Assembly: GCF_001187905.1 (NCBI RefSeq)
Contig: NZ_LGIS01000007.1
Span: 248,001-312,000 of the forward strand
Length of the DNA: 64,000 nt
Direction: 5' to 3'
From: Pantoea sp. RIT-PI-b
GTDB taxonomy: Bacteria; Pseudomonadota; Gammaproteobacteria; Enterobacterales; Enterobacteriaceae
Under the pieces are notes generated by a model, which saw nothing but the letters and a program-made list of their open reading frames with translations, did not search any database and had not been told where the DNA came from. Both the position numbers and the translations under genes were made by a program. Below are positions 9,610 through 17,848 of this stretch, piece by piece. Within the stretch, counting starts at the first letter, position 1; each line of letters opens with the position of its first letter.

Positions 9610-9628
9610 GAGAATGACTTTCACTATC
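9610..9628. promoter_or_regulatory. Fur box upstream of nfeF
   Basis: GAGAATGACTTTCACTATC matches the 19-bp Fur consensus GATAATGATAATCATTATC at 14 positions, including both outer half-sites. It lies just before the AGGGAG ribosome binding site, so iron-dependent repression of the siderophore reductase is likely. Confidence 0.7.
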
Positions 9629-9645
9629 TTTTAGGGAGACAACGC

Positions 9646-10428
9646 TTGCAAACTACCCCTTCCGCACGCATACCGCGCCGCGTACGAAATGAACTGCGTT
9701 TCCGTCACATCACCGTGGTGAGCAAAACGCTGATTGCCGGTGAATTCTGGCGCATTGTTTTCAACGGCAGCGATCTGGCAGGCTTCAATTCGCCGTCGTT
9801 TGACGATCACATCAAAGTGTTCTTCCCGGACAGCGCCGGCAGCGCGCTGGCACTGCCACAAATGACGGATGACGGCATTGTCTGGCCGGGCGGCGTACGT
9901 CCTGCCGCGCGTGATTACACGCCGCTGGAGTTCAACGGCGTTGATTCACTGACCATCGATTTCTACCTGCACGATGGTGGCGTGGCCAGTAGCTGGGCCA
10001 ATGACGCTAAGCCGGGCGACCAAATTGCCATGGGCGGCCCGCGCGGTTCACTTATCGTACCCGCTGATTATGCCTGTCAGATTTACGTCTGCGACGAGAC
10101 CGGTCTGCCGGCCTTTAAGCGCCGCTATGCTGAGATGCAGGCGCAGCAGATTCATCTGCTGGCGTATGCGGATGAAGCGACAGGGCGCGATTATCTGGGG
10201 GATTTACCCAATGTGCAGGTGACCTGGCTCGGCAGCGGCACCATGCAGGCCGCTAACCTTGCCGCCATCACCGCGCAGCTGGATAACATTGCCTTGCCCG
10301 CCGATGATTACTTCATCTGGCTGACGGGTGAGGGCGAAGCGGTGAAACAGCTCAGCGATTACTTTACCCAGGGACGCGGTGCACACACCGATTACGTGCG
10401 CGCTGTGGCCTACTGGCATCAGAAATAA
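9646..10428 (+). CDS. nfeF: Ferric-siderophore (NADPH) reductase YqjH/NfeF
   Basis: A 260-residue siderophore-interacting flavoprotein. It reduces ferric iron in imported siderophores in the cytoplasm to release Fe(II). It stays collinear with E. coli YqjH (254 residues): RVRNELRFRHITV at the N-terminus, the FAD-binding ARDYTPLEF segment, FYLHDGGVASSWA, GGPRGSLIVP, and the C-terminal DDYFIWLTGEGE and RAVAYWHQK. The start is set at TTG 9646, 6 nt after AGGGAGA. An ATG at 9568 in frame would read through the Fur box and is unlikely. The next gene encodes a PadR regulator, as with yqjH/yqjI in E. coli, but here both run in the same direction. Confidence 0.9.
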   Translation: MQTTPSARIPRRVRNELRFRHITVVSKTLIAGEFWRIVFNGSDLAGFNSPSFDDHIKVFFPDSAGSALALPQMTDDGIVWPGGVRPAARDYTPLEFNGVDSLTIDFYLHDGGVASSWANDAKPGDQIAMGGPRGSLIVPADYACQIYVCDETGLPAFKRRYAEMQAQQIHLLAYADEATGRDYLGDLPNVQVTWLGSGTMQAANLAAITAQLDNIALPADDYFIWLTGEGEAVKQLSDYFTQGRGAHTDYVRAVAYWHQK

Positions 10429-10458
10429 CCGACACTTCCCCGCGCGCTGCCGCCTGTG

Positions 10459-10487
10459 TTGAATTTTGCCAGGTGGCAGACTACTAT
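10459..10487 (+). promoter_or_regulatory. Promoter of the PadR regulator with an internal operator-like dyad
   Basis: TTGAAT (10459-10464) and TACTAT (10482-10487) are separated by exactly 17 bp. The inverted repeat TGCCA-gg-TGGCA (10467-10478) fills the spacer. A repressor bound there would block RNA polymerase, which fits autorepression by the PadR protein. Confidence 0.6.
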
Positions 10488-10518
10488 CAACCTCCCCAAA
10501 TTGACGCTCAGGAAGGCA

Positions 10519-11058
10519 ATGAAACAGCAGCGGGATTTTCCATGGCAGTCCGACCACGCACCGCGTGCCATCTGTGCAGGCGCACGTAAAAAGCGTCGGG
10601 AGCGAATGCTGGATGCCAGCGATATCCGCCTGTTAATGCTGCACTTTCTGGCGAACAGCTCTGCGCACGGCTATGAGCTGATCAAATCAGTCGAAGAACT
10701 CTCCAAAGGGGAATACTCCCCCAGTCCCGGCATTATTTATCCCAACCTGACGCTGCTTGAAGAGATGGATGCGATTCGCGTGGTGGATGCGCAGGCATCA
10801 CGTAAAGCCTATGCGCTGAATGACAGCGGCGCGGCGCTGCTGGCGGATAATCGTGACAATGTGGAGGCGATTATCGAGCGCTTAACTTCGCTGGCGATTC
10901 TGGTGAATAACCGCAGCATTCCGCAGGTTGAGCAGGCGATTCATTTGATCAAGCACACCTTGAATCATCGTCTGGCGCAGGAAGATATTTCGCCAGAGGC
11001 GCTGGAGATGGTGATTAACGCGCTGCACGAAGCGGCGGAGAAAATCGCCAGGAGTTAG
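10519..11058 (+). CDS. PadR-family regulator (YqjI/NfeR-like, short N-terminus)
   Basis: A 179-residue protein with the PadR winged-helix motif: DIRLLMLHFLANSSAHGYELIKSVEELS, then YSPSPGIIYPNLTLLEEM and a wing with VVDAQASRKAYALNDSG. The C-terminal helical part mediates dimerisation in this family. E. coli YqjI is similar in this region and represses yqjH in response to nickel, but carries a long His/Cys/Gly-rich N-terminal tail. That tail is missing here (only one His and one Cys precede the domain), so nickel sensing is doubtful. The start at 10519 follows AGGAAGG; an upstream frame extension to 10456 overlaps the promoter. Confidence 0.8.
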   Translation: MKQQRDFPWQSDHAPRAICAGARKKRRERMLDASDIRLLMLHFLANSSAHGYELIKSVEELSKGEYSPSPGIIYPNLTLLEEMDAIRVVDAQASRKAYALNDSGAALLADNRDNVEAIIERLTSLAILVNNRSIPQVEQAIHLIKHTLNHRLAQEDISPEALEMVINALHEAAEKIARS

Positions 11059-11076
11059 GTGGTTGCCAGTTCCACC

Positions 11077-11101
11077 CGTAGGGTCGCCATTTATGGCGAC
11101 C
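11077..11101. repeat. GTAGGGTCGCC palindromic repeat
   Basis: GTCGCCATTTATGGCGAC (11083-11100) preceded by GTAGG, between the convergent PadR and SelW-like genes. Probably also forms the hairpin end of both transcripts, though no T tract follows. Confidence 0.8.
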
Positions 11102-11127
11102 GTTCCGATAACCGTACGGAGAGCAGA

Positions 11128-11421
11128 TCAGCTCTTCTTCTTGTCCTTGTCCACATGCCCCAATGCGCGATCCGGCCAGCAAACATCGCGCACGCGTTGC
11201 TTCAACGCGGCCGCATCCGGGAATCCGCCTTCCTGCTTACGCTCCCAAATCACCAGCCCATCAATCTGAATCTCAAACACGCCACCGGTGCCTGGCTTAA
11301 GCGTTACCGCACTCAAATCCTCGGCAAAGGTATGCAGTAACTCCTGCGCCATCCACGCAGAACGTAGCAGCCAGTTGCATTGAGTACAGTAGTGAATGGT
11401 GATGGCAGGTTTCTGAGTCAT
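11128..11421 (-). CDS. SelT/SelW/SelH-family thioredoxin-fold protein (Rdx type)
   Basis: A 97-residue protein of the Rdx family. It starts with IHYCTQCNWLLRSAWMAQELL, where Cys12 and Cys15 form the CxxC redox motif that is CxxU in mammalian selenoprotein W. The middle part TLKPGTGGVFEIQIDG and the WERKQEGGFPDAAALKQRVRD segment complete the family pattern. No selenocysteine is used. Function in bacteria is not established; a redox role is inferred from the motif. The C-terminal DKDKKKS tail is charged. It is transcribed away from the haem operon. Confidence 0.88.
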   Translation of the reverse strand: MTQKPAITIHYCTQCNWLLRSAWMAQELLHTFAEDLSAVTLKPGTGGVFEIQIDGLVIWERKQEGGFPDAAALKQRVRDVCWPDRALGHVDKDKKKS

Positions 11422-11501
11422 AGGTGTCTCTGCTTAATTATTGATAATAAACAAGTTAACAAATTGTGCGCTCTAAGATACATCTTAATGTAAATGCTAT
11501 T

Positions 11502-11520
11502 GATAATGATTACTACTTGC
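11502..11520. promoter_or_regulatory. Fur box upstream of the haem uptake operon
   Basis: GATAATGATTACTACTTGC keeps the left nine positions of the Fur consensus (GATAATGAT) and 13 of 19 overall. It is embedded in an AT-rich promoter region 130 bp upstream of the receptor gene. A further TTGATAATAA lies at 11441-11450. Iron repression is typical of hmu operons. Confidence 0.65.
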
Positions 11521-11651
11521 ATTACATTTCTGTCGCAATCATTTATTACATAAAATAAGTCCGCAACTTTTTACGGTCTTTGCTTCAAAGTCCGTACTTT
11601 CTAATAGCAAGCAAGTGAGCGAATACTAACAATTAACCAGGTATTTCGCGC

Positions 11652-13985
11652 ATGTCTTCACTCTTTCAGGGATTAAACCAGCAGCGTCTTTTCAAAGTTG
11701 CCATCTTATCTTCGGCTATTCATGCCGCTTGCAGCGTTGCCGCCAGCGATAACGCCAGCAATGAGCCGGTACTCACCGTCACCGCGCCGAAGCAGCAGGC
11801 CGGCAATAAAACCACCATCACCGCGCAAGAGCTGCAAAAACGTGGCGCCAATGATTTCGGTTCGATCATGCGGTATGAACCGCTGATCAGCGCGACCGGC
11901 TCCAGCGGTGGTTCATCTGCCGGTAAAAGTGGCTTCGACCGCGCGGGTTACACCGGTTACAACATTCGTGGCCTGGAGAGTAACCGCGTCGGCATGGATA
12001 TCGACGGCATTCCGATTCCAGATGCCACCGGACGTCCTTACGTCAGCCGCACCGGCAATAATACCTTTGGTATCGGCCGCGATTACATCGACCCTTATAT
12101 GTTCGGCAGCGTCGACATTGAGAAGGGCGCTACTGCGGTGGATCAGCCGAATACGTCGATCGGCGGTAACGTCTCGTTCCACAACAAAACCGCCGATGAT
12201 TACCTCAGCAGCGATAAAAATACCTACTTTGGCTATCAGAGCGGTTACGACTCATCGAACCGAAGCTGGCACAACGGTATCACCGCTGCCGCAGGCGATG
12301 ATGAGCTGCGCGGCCTGTTTGTTTACAGCCGTCGTGATGGTCAGGAAACCGAGAACAACAGCGGCGTCAAAGAGGCTTATCCGGCCAACTGGCACTCCGA
12401 TGCCTTTATGACGTCGGGCATCTGGCAGCCGAACGATCAGCACAAGCTGAGTGCCACCTTCGATTACTATCACAAAACCAATCACAGCCACTACGATACC
12501 TGGGACACCAGCGGCAACACCGTGTGGGGCACCGCGCAGCAGCAAAGTGATACGCGTCGCTGGGGCATCAATCTGGCGGATGAGTGGACGCCGTACAACG
12601 ATTTCATCGACACGCTGACTACGCGCCTGTACTGGCAGCAAACCCAGGCGCATGACAATACCTGGCTGCCGACCAGCGCCAGCCAGTACGGCTTTGTTTA
12701 TTCTGATTTCAACGTTGATACCTACGGTTTCGACACGCGCGGCACCAAAACGCTGGGGCGCCATGAGCTGAGCGCCGGGATTAACACGCGTCTGGATAAC
12801 AGCGAGCGCCCGTTCCGTCAGGCGCCGACGCCGAGCACCTTCAGCGCCATTACCCAACCGCAGTCAGACAGCCGCACGTTTGCCGTAGCCGGTTATCTGC
12901 AGGATAAGATCAACTTCGATCTTGATAGCCACAACTTCGCGATCATTCCCGGCGTACGCGTGATGTATCAGAGCACTAAGCCGAAGGATCTGGGCGATCT
13001 TACCAATGGCAGCGCGGTGTTGACCGAAGAGCAGGTTGATGCGCTGTACGGCAAAACCAACTCTGATACTCAGGTGCTGCCATCGCTGACCTTCCAGTAC
13101 GATTTGACGCCCGCGCTGACCACCTATCTGCAATACAAACGCGGCGTGCAGTTCCCTACCACCAGCCAGCTGTACGGTTCATGGAACCTGGGTTCGAGCT
13201 ATGCCGGTAGCGCGCAGTATGCGCTGATTGGTAATACCGATCTGAAAACCGAAACCAGCAACAACTTCGAGTGGGGCCTGAAAGGTCAGGCCACCGAAGG
13301 CGTAACGGTTAACACGTCGGTGTTCTACAACCAGTATAAAAACTTTATCGCTTATACCCGCTATCGTCGTGCCACCAATCCGGAGAGGTTCGTCAACGTA
13401 CCGAGCAACATCTACACCAGCTATCAGGCTGAAAACCGCGATAAGGCCTACATTTATGGTGCTGAGATCTCCACCAAAGTGAATTACGGCACTTGGTTCT
13501 CGCAGGTGGATGGCCTGAGCAGCACCTTCGCGCTGGGTTATAACGAAGGGAAATCCAAGTCCAGCTACTCCGGTGACAAATACATCGATCTCGATAGCGT
13601 CGCACCGCTGAAGGCGATTGTCGGCCTGGCGTGGGATGACAAAGCGCGCGGCTACGGCGCAGCGCTGACCGCCACCTTCGTGAAAGGTAAGCAGGCGACG
13701 GCCACCAACCGCGAAAGCTATACCAATGCTGGCACGCCGATCACCGATTCCACCACGGAATATATGCGTGTTCCGGGTTATGGCATGGTTGATGCGACGG
13801 CTTACTGGCAGGCGACGAATAACGTCAAGCTGAGCGGCGGCATCTACAACATTACCGACCGCAAATACTGGGATTACACCAGCAGCCGCACGCTGACCAG
13901 CAGCAATGACCAGGAACGCAACGACATTAATCTGGCGGTGATGCCAGGCCGCACCTTCCAGTTAGGTGTTAACGTCGATTTCTAA
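11652..13985 (+). CDS. hmuR: TonB-dependent haem/haemoglobin receptor
   Basis: A 777-residue outer-membrane receptor with an N-terminal signal region (to about residue 31), a plug domain with EPVLTVTAPKQQ acting as TonB-box region, ITAQELQKRGANDFGSIMRYEPLIS and NIRGLESNRVGMDIDGIPIP, and a long beta-barrel ending in Phe (QLGVNVDF), as is usual for barrel insertion. It belongs to the haemoglobin/transferrin/lactoferrin receptor branch. It is about 100 residues longer than Yersinia HmuR and lacks the N-terminal signalling domain of HasR. It heads an operon with hmuS, hmuT, hmuU and hmuV, so haem or haemoprotein is the expected ligand. The gene symbol follows context rather than close sequence recognition. 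Confidence 0.88.
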   Translation: MSSLFQGLNQQRLFKVAILSSAIHAACSVAASDNASNEPVLTVTAPKQQAGNKTTITAQELQKRGANDFGSIMRYEPLISATGSSGGSSAGKSGFDRAGYTGYNIRGLESNRVGMDIDGIPIPDATGRPYVSRTGNNTFGIGRDYIDPYMFGSVDIEKGATAVDQPNTSIGGNVSFHNKTADDYLSSDKNTYFGYQSGYDSSNRSWHNGITAAAGDDELRGLFVYSRRDGQETENNSGVKEAYPANWHSDAFMTSGIWQPNDQHKLSATFDYYHKTNHSHYDTWDTSGNTVWGTAQQQSDTRRWGINLADEWTPYNDFIDTLTTRLYWQQTQAHDNTWLPTSASQYGFVYSDFNVDTYGFDTRGTKTLGRHELSAGINTRLDNSERPFRQAPTPSTFSAITQPQSDSRTFAVAGYLQDKINFDLDSHNFAIIPGVRVMYQSTKPKDLGDLTNGSAVLTEEQVDALYGKTNSDTQVLPSLTFQYDLTPALTTYLQYKRGVQFPTTSQLYGSWNLGSSYAGSAQYALIGNTDLKTETSNNFEWGLKGQATEGVTVNTSVFYNQYKNFIAYTRYRRATNPERFVNVPSNIYTSYQAENRDKAYIYGAEISTKVNYGTWFSQVDGLSSTFALGYNEGKSKSSYSGDKYIDLDSVAPLKAIVGLAWDDKARGYGAALTATFVKGKQATATNRESYTNAGTPITDSTTEYMRVPGYGMVDATAYWQATNNVKLSGGIYNITDRKYWDYTSSRTLTSSNDQERNDINLAVMPGRTFQLGVNVDF

Positions 13986-13994
13986 CCTCTTTTC

Positions 13995-14020
13995 GCCCTG
14001 CGGCAGCGCAGGGCCTTTTC
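13995..14020 (+). terminator. Weak hairpin between the receptor and hmuS
   Basis: GCCCTGC (13995-14001) pairs with GCAGGGC (14008-14014), followed by CTTTTC. It may lower expression of hmuSTUV relative to the receptor. Too few Ts for a full terminator. Confidence 0.4.
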
Positions 14021-14034
14021 ATGGAGCAAGCGCA

Positions 14035-15066
14035 ATGAACCCACGTTACGATCACTATCTGGCACTGAAAGGCGAACATCCGAAAAAGTACGCGCGCGAT
14101 CTCGCCGCGCTGATGGGCATTGGCGAAGCACAGCTGTGCGAAGCGCGCGTTGGTCAGGATGCCAGGGCGTTAAAAGCCGATTTCCCCGCGCTGCTGGCAG
14201 CACTGGCCGCCGTCGGTGAAACCAAAAGCATCACGCGCAATGAGTATGCGGTACACGAGCAGGTCGGCAAATATGAAAACCTGCACCTCGGCGAGCATGC
14301 CGGGCTGATTCTTAATCCGCGCGCGCTCGATCAGCGCCTGTTTCCCAATCAGTGGCACAGCGCGTTCTTTCTGCGTGAGCAGACCGCGCACGGCGAACGC
14401 CAAAGCATCCAGATTTTTGATCGCCACGCTGATGCAGTACTGAAAATTTACGCCACCGACAACACCGATGTCGCCGCCTGGGATGCGCTGCTTGCCGAGT
14501 TTGTGGTGGAGAGTGCAGCGGCGTTAGATCCACAGCCTGCCAGCCCGCCGCAATACAGCAGTGCAATTGACGCCAGCAAAGTGGAAGCGGAATGGCGCGC
14601 GATGACGGATGTGCATCAGTTCTTTGGTCTGCTCAAGCGCCATAACCTTGCGCGCCCGCAGGCGTTTCGCGCGGTGGCAGACGATCTGGCACGTCAGGTG
14701 AGTAATGATTCACTGGCGCAGCTGCTGAATCTGGCGCAGCAGGATGGCAATGAAATCATGATTTTCATCGGTAACCGCGGCTGCACGCAGATCTTCACCG
14801 GCGCGGTGCACAAGCTGATGCCGATGGATAACTGGATCAACATCTTCAATCCCACCTTCACGCTGCATTTGATGGCAGACCGCATCAGTGAAAGCTGGGT
14901 GACGCGCAAACCGAGCGGCGACGGCTTCGTCACCAGCCTCGAGCTGTTTGCCGCCGACGGCACGCAGATCGCCCAGCTGTACGGCCAGCGCAGTGAAGGC
15001 ACGCCGGAGCAGGCACGCTGGCGCGAACAGGTGACCTCACTGACAGCGGCAGGAGCGTCAGCATGA
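14035..15066 (+). CDS. hmuS: Haem-degrading/haem-trafficking protein HmuS (HemS)
   Basis: A 343-residue cytoplasmic haem-binding protein of the HemS/ChuS/HmuS family (Yersinia HemS has 345). Two structurally similar halves are expected, with conserved segments NEYAVHEQVGKYENL in the first and IGNRGCTQIFTGAVHKLMPMDNWINIFNPTFTLHL in the second. It takes haem delivered by HmuTUV and degrades or buffers it. The start at 14035 (MNPRYDHYLALK) has GGAG at 8 nt; the open frame extends upstream into the receptor gene without a better site. It overlaps hmuT by 4 nt (ATGA), showing translational coupling. Confidence 0.93.
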   Translation: MNPRYDHYLALKGEHPKKYARDLAALMGIGEAQLCEARVGQDARALKADFPALLAALAAVGETKSITRNEYAVHEQVGKYENLHLGEHAGLILNPRALDQRLFPNQWHSAFFLREQTAHGERQSIQIFDRHADAVLKIYATDNTDVAAWDALLAEFVVESAAALDPQPASPPQYSSAIDASKVEAEWRAMTDVHQFFGLLKRHNLARPQAFRAVADDLARQVSNDSLAQLLNLAQQDGNEIMIFIGNRGCTQIFTGAVHKLMPMDNWINIFNPTFTLHLMADRISESWVTRKPSGDGFVTSLELFAADGTQIAQLYGQRSEGTPEQARWREQVTSLTAAGASA

Positions 15067-15905
15067 GACAACTTTTGTTGCTGCTCAGCGCGCTGGCGCT
15101 GCCAACCTTCGCGGCGGAGCGCGTCATTTCCATTGGCGGCGACGTCACGCAAATCATTTATGCGCTGGATGCGCAGCAGGATTTGGTGGCGCGCGACAGC
15201 ACCAGCCAGCATCCGGCGCAGGCCAACAAACTGCCGGATGTGGGTTATATGCGGCAGCTGAACGCCGAAGGGATTCTGGCGCTGAAGCCGACGCTGGTGC
15301 TGAGCAGCGAGCTGGCCAAACCGTCGCTGGTGCTGCAGCAGGTGGCACAAGCTGGCGTGAAGGTGGTGGATGTCACCGGCAAAAACAGCCTCGATGCTAT
15401 CGCGGAAAAAATCGCCACTATCGGCAAGGCGCTGCATCGTGAAGATGCCGCCAACGCGCTGATCGAAAAAGTGAACAAGCAGCGCGCGCAGATCCCACAA
15501 AAACCGTTGCCGATTAAAGTGCTGTTCATCATGGCGCATGGCGGCATGCGCACCCAGGCGGCTGGCGCGCAAACCGGCGCGGACGGTGCCATTCGCAGCG
15601 CCGGGCTGATCAACGCCATGGCGGCGGTGCCGCACTATCAGCAGCTGTCGCAGGAAGGCGTGGTCGCGGCGGCACCGGATTTGATTGTGGTGGGCGAAGA
15701 TGGCCTGCGCACGCTGGGTGGCGAAGATAAAGTGTGGTCGTTGCCAGGATTGGCGCTGACGCCAGCCGGCCAGCATCGCGCCTTGCTAGTGGTGGATGAG
15801 ATGGCGCTGCTGAGCTTTGGCCTCGATACGCCAGGCGTTCTCATCAAGCTGCGTCACGCCGCCGAAGCAGCTTCCCCGTCATACTTCAAGCCGCAGGCGC
15901 GTTAG
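15063..15905 (+). CDS. hmuT: Periplasmic haem-binding protein HmuT
   Basis: A 280-residue substrate-binding protein of the haem ABC importer. The signal peptide covers about residues 1-17 (cleavage after PTFA), followed by ERVISIGGDVTQIIYAL, typical of HmuT/ShuT. The segment DSTSQHPAQANKLPDVGYMRQLNAEG contains the conserved Tyr region that binds haem iron in ShuT. It overlaps hmuS by 4 nt. The last eight or so codons (YFKPQAR) lie inside a MITE-like repeat that also fills the gap to hmuU, so the C-terminus was probably altered by that insertion. Confidence 0.92.
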   Translation: MRQLLLLLSALALPTFAAERVISIGGDVTQIIYALDAQQDLVARDSTSQHPAQANKLPDVGYMRQLNAEGILALKPTLVLSSELAKPSLVLQQVAQAGVKVVDVTGKNSLDAIAEKIATIGKALHREDAANALIEKVNKQRAQIPQKPLPIKVLFIMAHGGMRTQAAGAQTGADGAIRSAGLINAMAAVPHYQQLSQEGVVAAAPDLIVVGEDGLRTLGGEDKVWSLPGLALTPAGQHRALLVVDEMALLSFGLDTPGVLIKLRHAAEAASPSYFKPQAR

Positions 15906-15994
15906 CTGCGTGTTCTCACCCCAGTCACTTACTTTTGTAAGCTCCTGGAGATTCGAACACTTGCTGCCTTCCTGCATCTTGAATTATTTAGGGG
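15882..15994. repeat. MITE-like palindromic element, copy A, inside the haem operon
   Basis: About 113 bp matching the element at 62189-62315. Shared parts are tACTTCA at the left end, TCACTTAC...GTAAGCTC around the centre, GCCTTCCT and GAATTATTTAGGG at the right end. The left end encodes the HmuT C-terminus, and the right end supplies the AGGGG ribosome binding site of hmuU. It resembles the palindromic elements known from Yersinia and other Enterobacterales. Confidence 0.8.
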
Positions 15995-16001
15995 AAAAAA
16001 C

Positions 16002-17000
16002 ATGACGAATGCATCCATGCTGCGCTGGCTGTGTGTGATGGGCATCAGCATGGTGATATGCATGCTGATGGCCGCCAACTTCGGTGCGATGCCGCTTTCG
16101 ATGCGCACCTTGTGGCGCGCCCCGCTGAGCGATATGGCGTGGCAAATCTGGATCAACATCCGCCTGCCGCGCGTGCTGCTGGCGGTGCTGCTCGGCATGG
16201 CGTTGGCGGTCTCCGGCGCGGTGATGCAGGGATTGTTTCGTAACCCGCTGGCCGATCCCGGTTTGCTCGGTATTAGCAGCGGTGCCGGATTGGCGGTGGC
16301 GATTTCGATTGTGATTCCGCTGAGCTTACCGCCGCTGCTGGCGTTATGGTTGCCGACCCTCGCTGCCTTTGGCGGCAGCCTGGTCGTCACCTTGCTGATC
16401 TTCAGCTTCAGCCGCCTGGCGCTGGGCAATTTGTCACGCTTGCTGCTGGTTGGCATTGCGATTAATGCTTTGTGCGGCGCGGCGGTCGGCGTGCTGTCAT
16501 GGCTGAGTAACGATCAACAGCTGCGTCAGCTGGCGCTGTGGGGCATGGGCAGTTTGAGTGCGGCGCAATGGCCAAGCCTGACCGTGTGCGCGCTGCTGAT
16601 TCTGCCTGCGCTGATCGCCATTCAGCTGCGCGCGCGTCGCCTCAACTTGCTGCAGCTCGGCGAGGAAGACGCACATTACATGGGCATCGACGTAAAGCGT
16701 ACCCAGCGTCAGCTGCTGGTGCTGAGCGCCTTGTTGGTTGGCACCGCCGTGGCGGTGAGCGGCATTATTGGCTTTGTCGGCTTAGTGGTACCGCATCTGA
16801 TGCGTTTCTGCCTCGGCAGCGATCATCGCTGGATGCTGCCGGGCTCGGCGCTGGCGGGCGCAATTTTGCTGCTGCTGGCGGATACGCTGGCGCGCACGGT
16901 GGTGGTGCCGGCGGAGATGCCAGTGGGGTTGTTAACCAGCCTGATCGGCGGCCCGTGGTTTCTCTGGCTGATTCTGCGTGAGCCCAAGGGGGATGAATGA
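16002..17000 (+). CDS. hmuU: Haem ABC transporter permease HmuU
   Basis: A 332-residue inner-membrane permease of the FecCD/BtuC family. Conserved features are the RLPRVLLAVLLGMALAVSGAVMQGLFRNPLADPGLLGISSGAG segment near residue 60-100, a BtuC-type cytoplasmic coupling helix, and the C-terminal GFVGLVVPHLMRFCLGSDHRWMLP. About ten transmembrane helices are expected. The ribosome binding site (AGGGGAAAAAAC before the ATG) comes from the end of the repeat element. It overlaps hmuV by 4 nt. Confidence 0.94.
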   Translation: MTNASMLRWLCVMGISMVICMLMAANFGAMPLSMRTLWRAPLSDMAWQIWINIRLPRVLLAVLLGMALAVSGAVMQGLFRNPLADPGLLGISSGAGLAVAISIVIPLSLPPLLALWLPTLAAFGGSLVVTLLIFSFSRLALGNLSRLLLVGIAINALCGAAVGVLSWLSNDQQLRQLALWGMGSLSAAQWPSLTVCALLILPALIAIQLRARRLNLLQLGEEDAHYMGIDVKRTQRQLLVLSALLVGTAVAVSGIIGFVGLVVPHLMRFCLGSDHRWMLPGSALAGAILLLLADTLARTVVVPAEMPVGLLTSLIGGPWFLWLILREPKGDE

Positions 17001-17776
17001 GTGATTGCCTGCAGGCGCGCGGCCTGCGTTTTAGCCACGGCTCGCGCGCATTAATCGATGACGTTTCGCTTAGCTTACAGCCGGGTGAAATGGTCGCGCT
17101 GATTGGTCCGAACGGCGCCGGAAAATCTACCCTGCTGCGTCTGCTAACCGGCTTTCTTACGCCGCAAGCCGGCGAATGCTGGCTCGGCGATCGCCCTTTA
17201 AACGACTGGCCGCGTGAGCCGCTGGCACAGCGCCGCGCGGTGATGCGTCAGCAAAACAGCGTCACCTTTCCGTTACCGGCCGCCGAGGTGGTGGCGATGG
17301 GACGTGCGCCCTGGCCGAGCAGTCAATCAAAAGCGGTTATCGAAGAGGTGATGCACATCACCGGCAGCCTTGAACTGGCCAGGCGCGATTATCGCTCGCT
17401 CTCCGGCGGGGAGCAGCAGCGCGTGCAGCTGGCGCGCGTGCTGGCGCAGCTGTGGCACGACGATGGGCCGCGCGGCTGGCTGTTTCTCGACGAACCGACG
17501 TCGGCACTCGATCTGTTCTGGCAGCAGCACAGTTTGCGTTTACTGCACCGCTTAACGCGCAACGGGCGCTTCAGCGTCTGCACCGTGCTGCACGATCTGA
17601 ATCTCGCGTCGCTGTGGTCGGATCGTGTGTTGCTGCTGCATCAGGGCAAGCTGGTGGCGGAAGGTGCACCGCAGGAGGTGATGACCGAGCGCACGCTAAC
17701 GCGCTGGTATCAGGCGGAGCTGGACGTGGTGATAAAGGATGAAAAGGGCAGGCCACAGATTCAACTGCGCGCCTGA
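16997..17776 (+). CDS. hmuV: Haem ABC transporter ATPase HmuV
   Basis: A 259-residue ATPase that drives haem import with HmuU. Walker A is GPNGAGKST (residues 37-45), the signature is LSGGEQQR (135-142) and Walker B is WLFLDEPTSALD. The HDLNLAS H-loop follows. Its length is normal for HmuV. It overlaps hmuU by 4 nt and closes the operon; a palindromic repeat follows directly and probably shields the mRNA end. Confidence 0.95.
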   Translation: MSDCLQARGLRFSHGSRALIDDVSLSLQPGEMVALIGPNGAGKSTLLRLLTGFLTPQAGECWLGDRPLNDWPREPLAQRRAVMRQQNSVTFPLPAAEVVAMGRAPWPSSQSKAVIEEVMHITGSLELARRDYRSLSGGEQQRVQLARVLAQLWHDDGPRGWLFLDEPTSALDLFWQQHSLRLLHRLTRNGRFSVCTVLHDLNLASLWSDRVLLLHQGKLVAEGAPQEVMTERTLTRWYQAELDVVIKDEKGRPQIQLRA

Positions 17777-17779
17777 CAC

Positions 17780-17837
17780 CGTAGCGGCGCGATTTATCGC
17801 GCTCTGTAAAAGATGCGCAATAAATTGCGCCGCTACG
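17780..17837. repeat. GTAGCGGCGC long palindrome
   Basis: GTAGCGGCGCGATTTATCGC at the left pairs with GCGCAATAAATTGCGCCGCTAC at the right, with smaller hairpins inside each arm. A second copy lies at 30192-30275. It sits between the convergent hmuV and acuI genes, where it may act as a bidirectional transcript end. Confidence 0.85.
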
Positions 17838-17848
17838 TAATGGTGCGA

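Noticed and set aside
14694-15776. 360-residue minus-strand frame over hmuS and hmuT
   Set aside because: Antisense shadow of two recognised genes.
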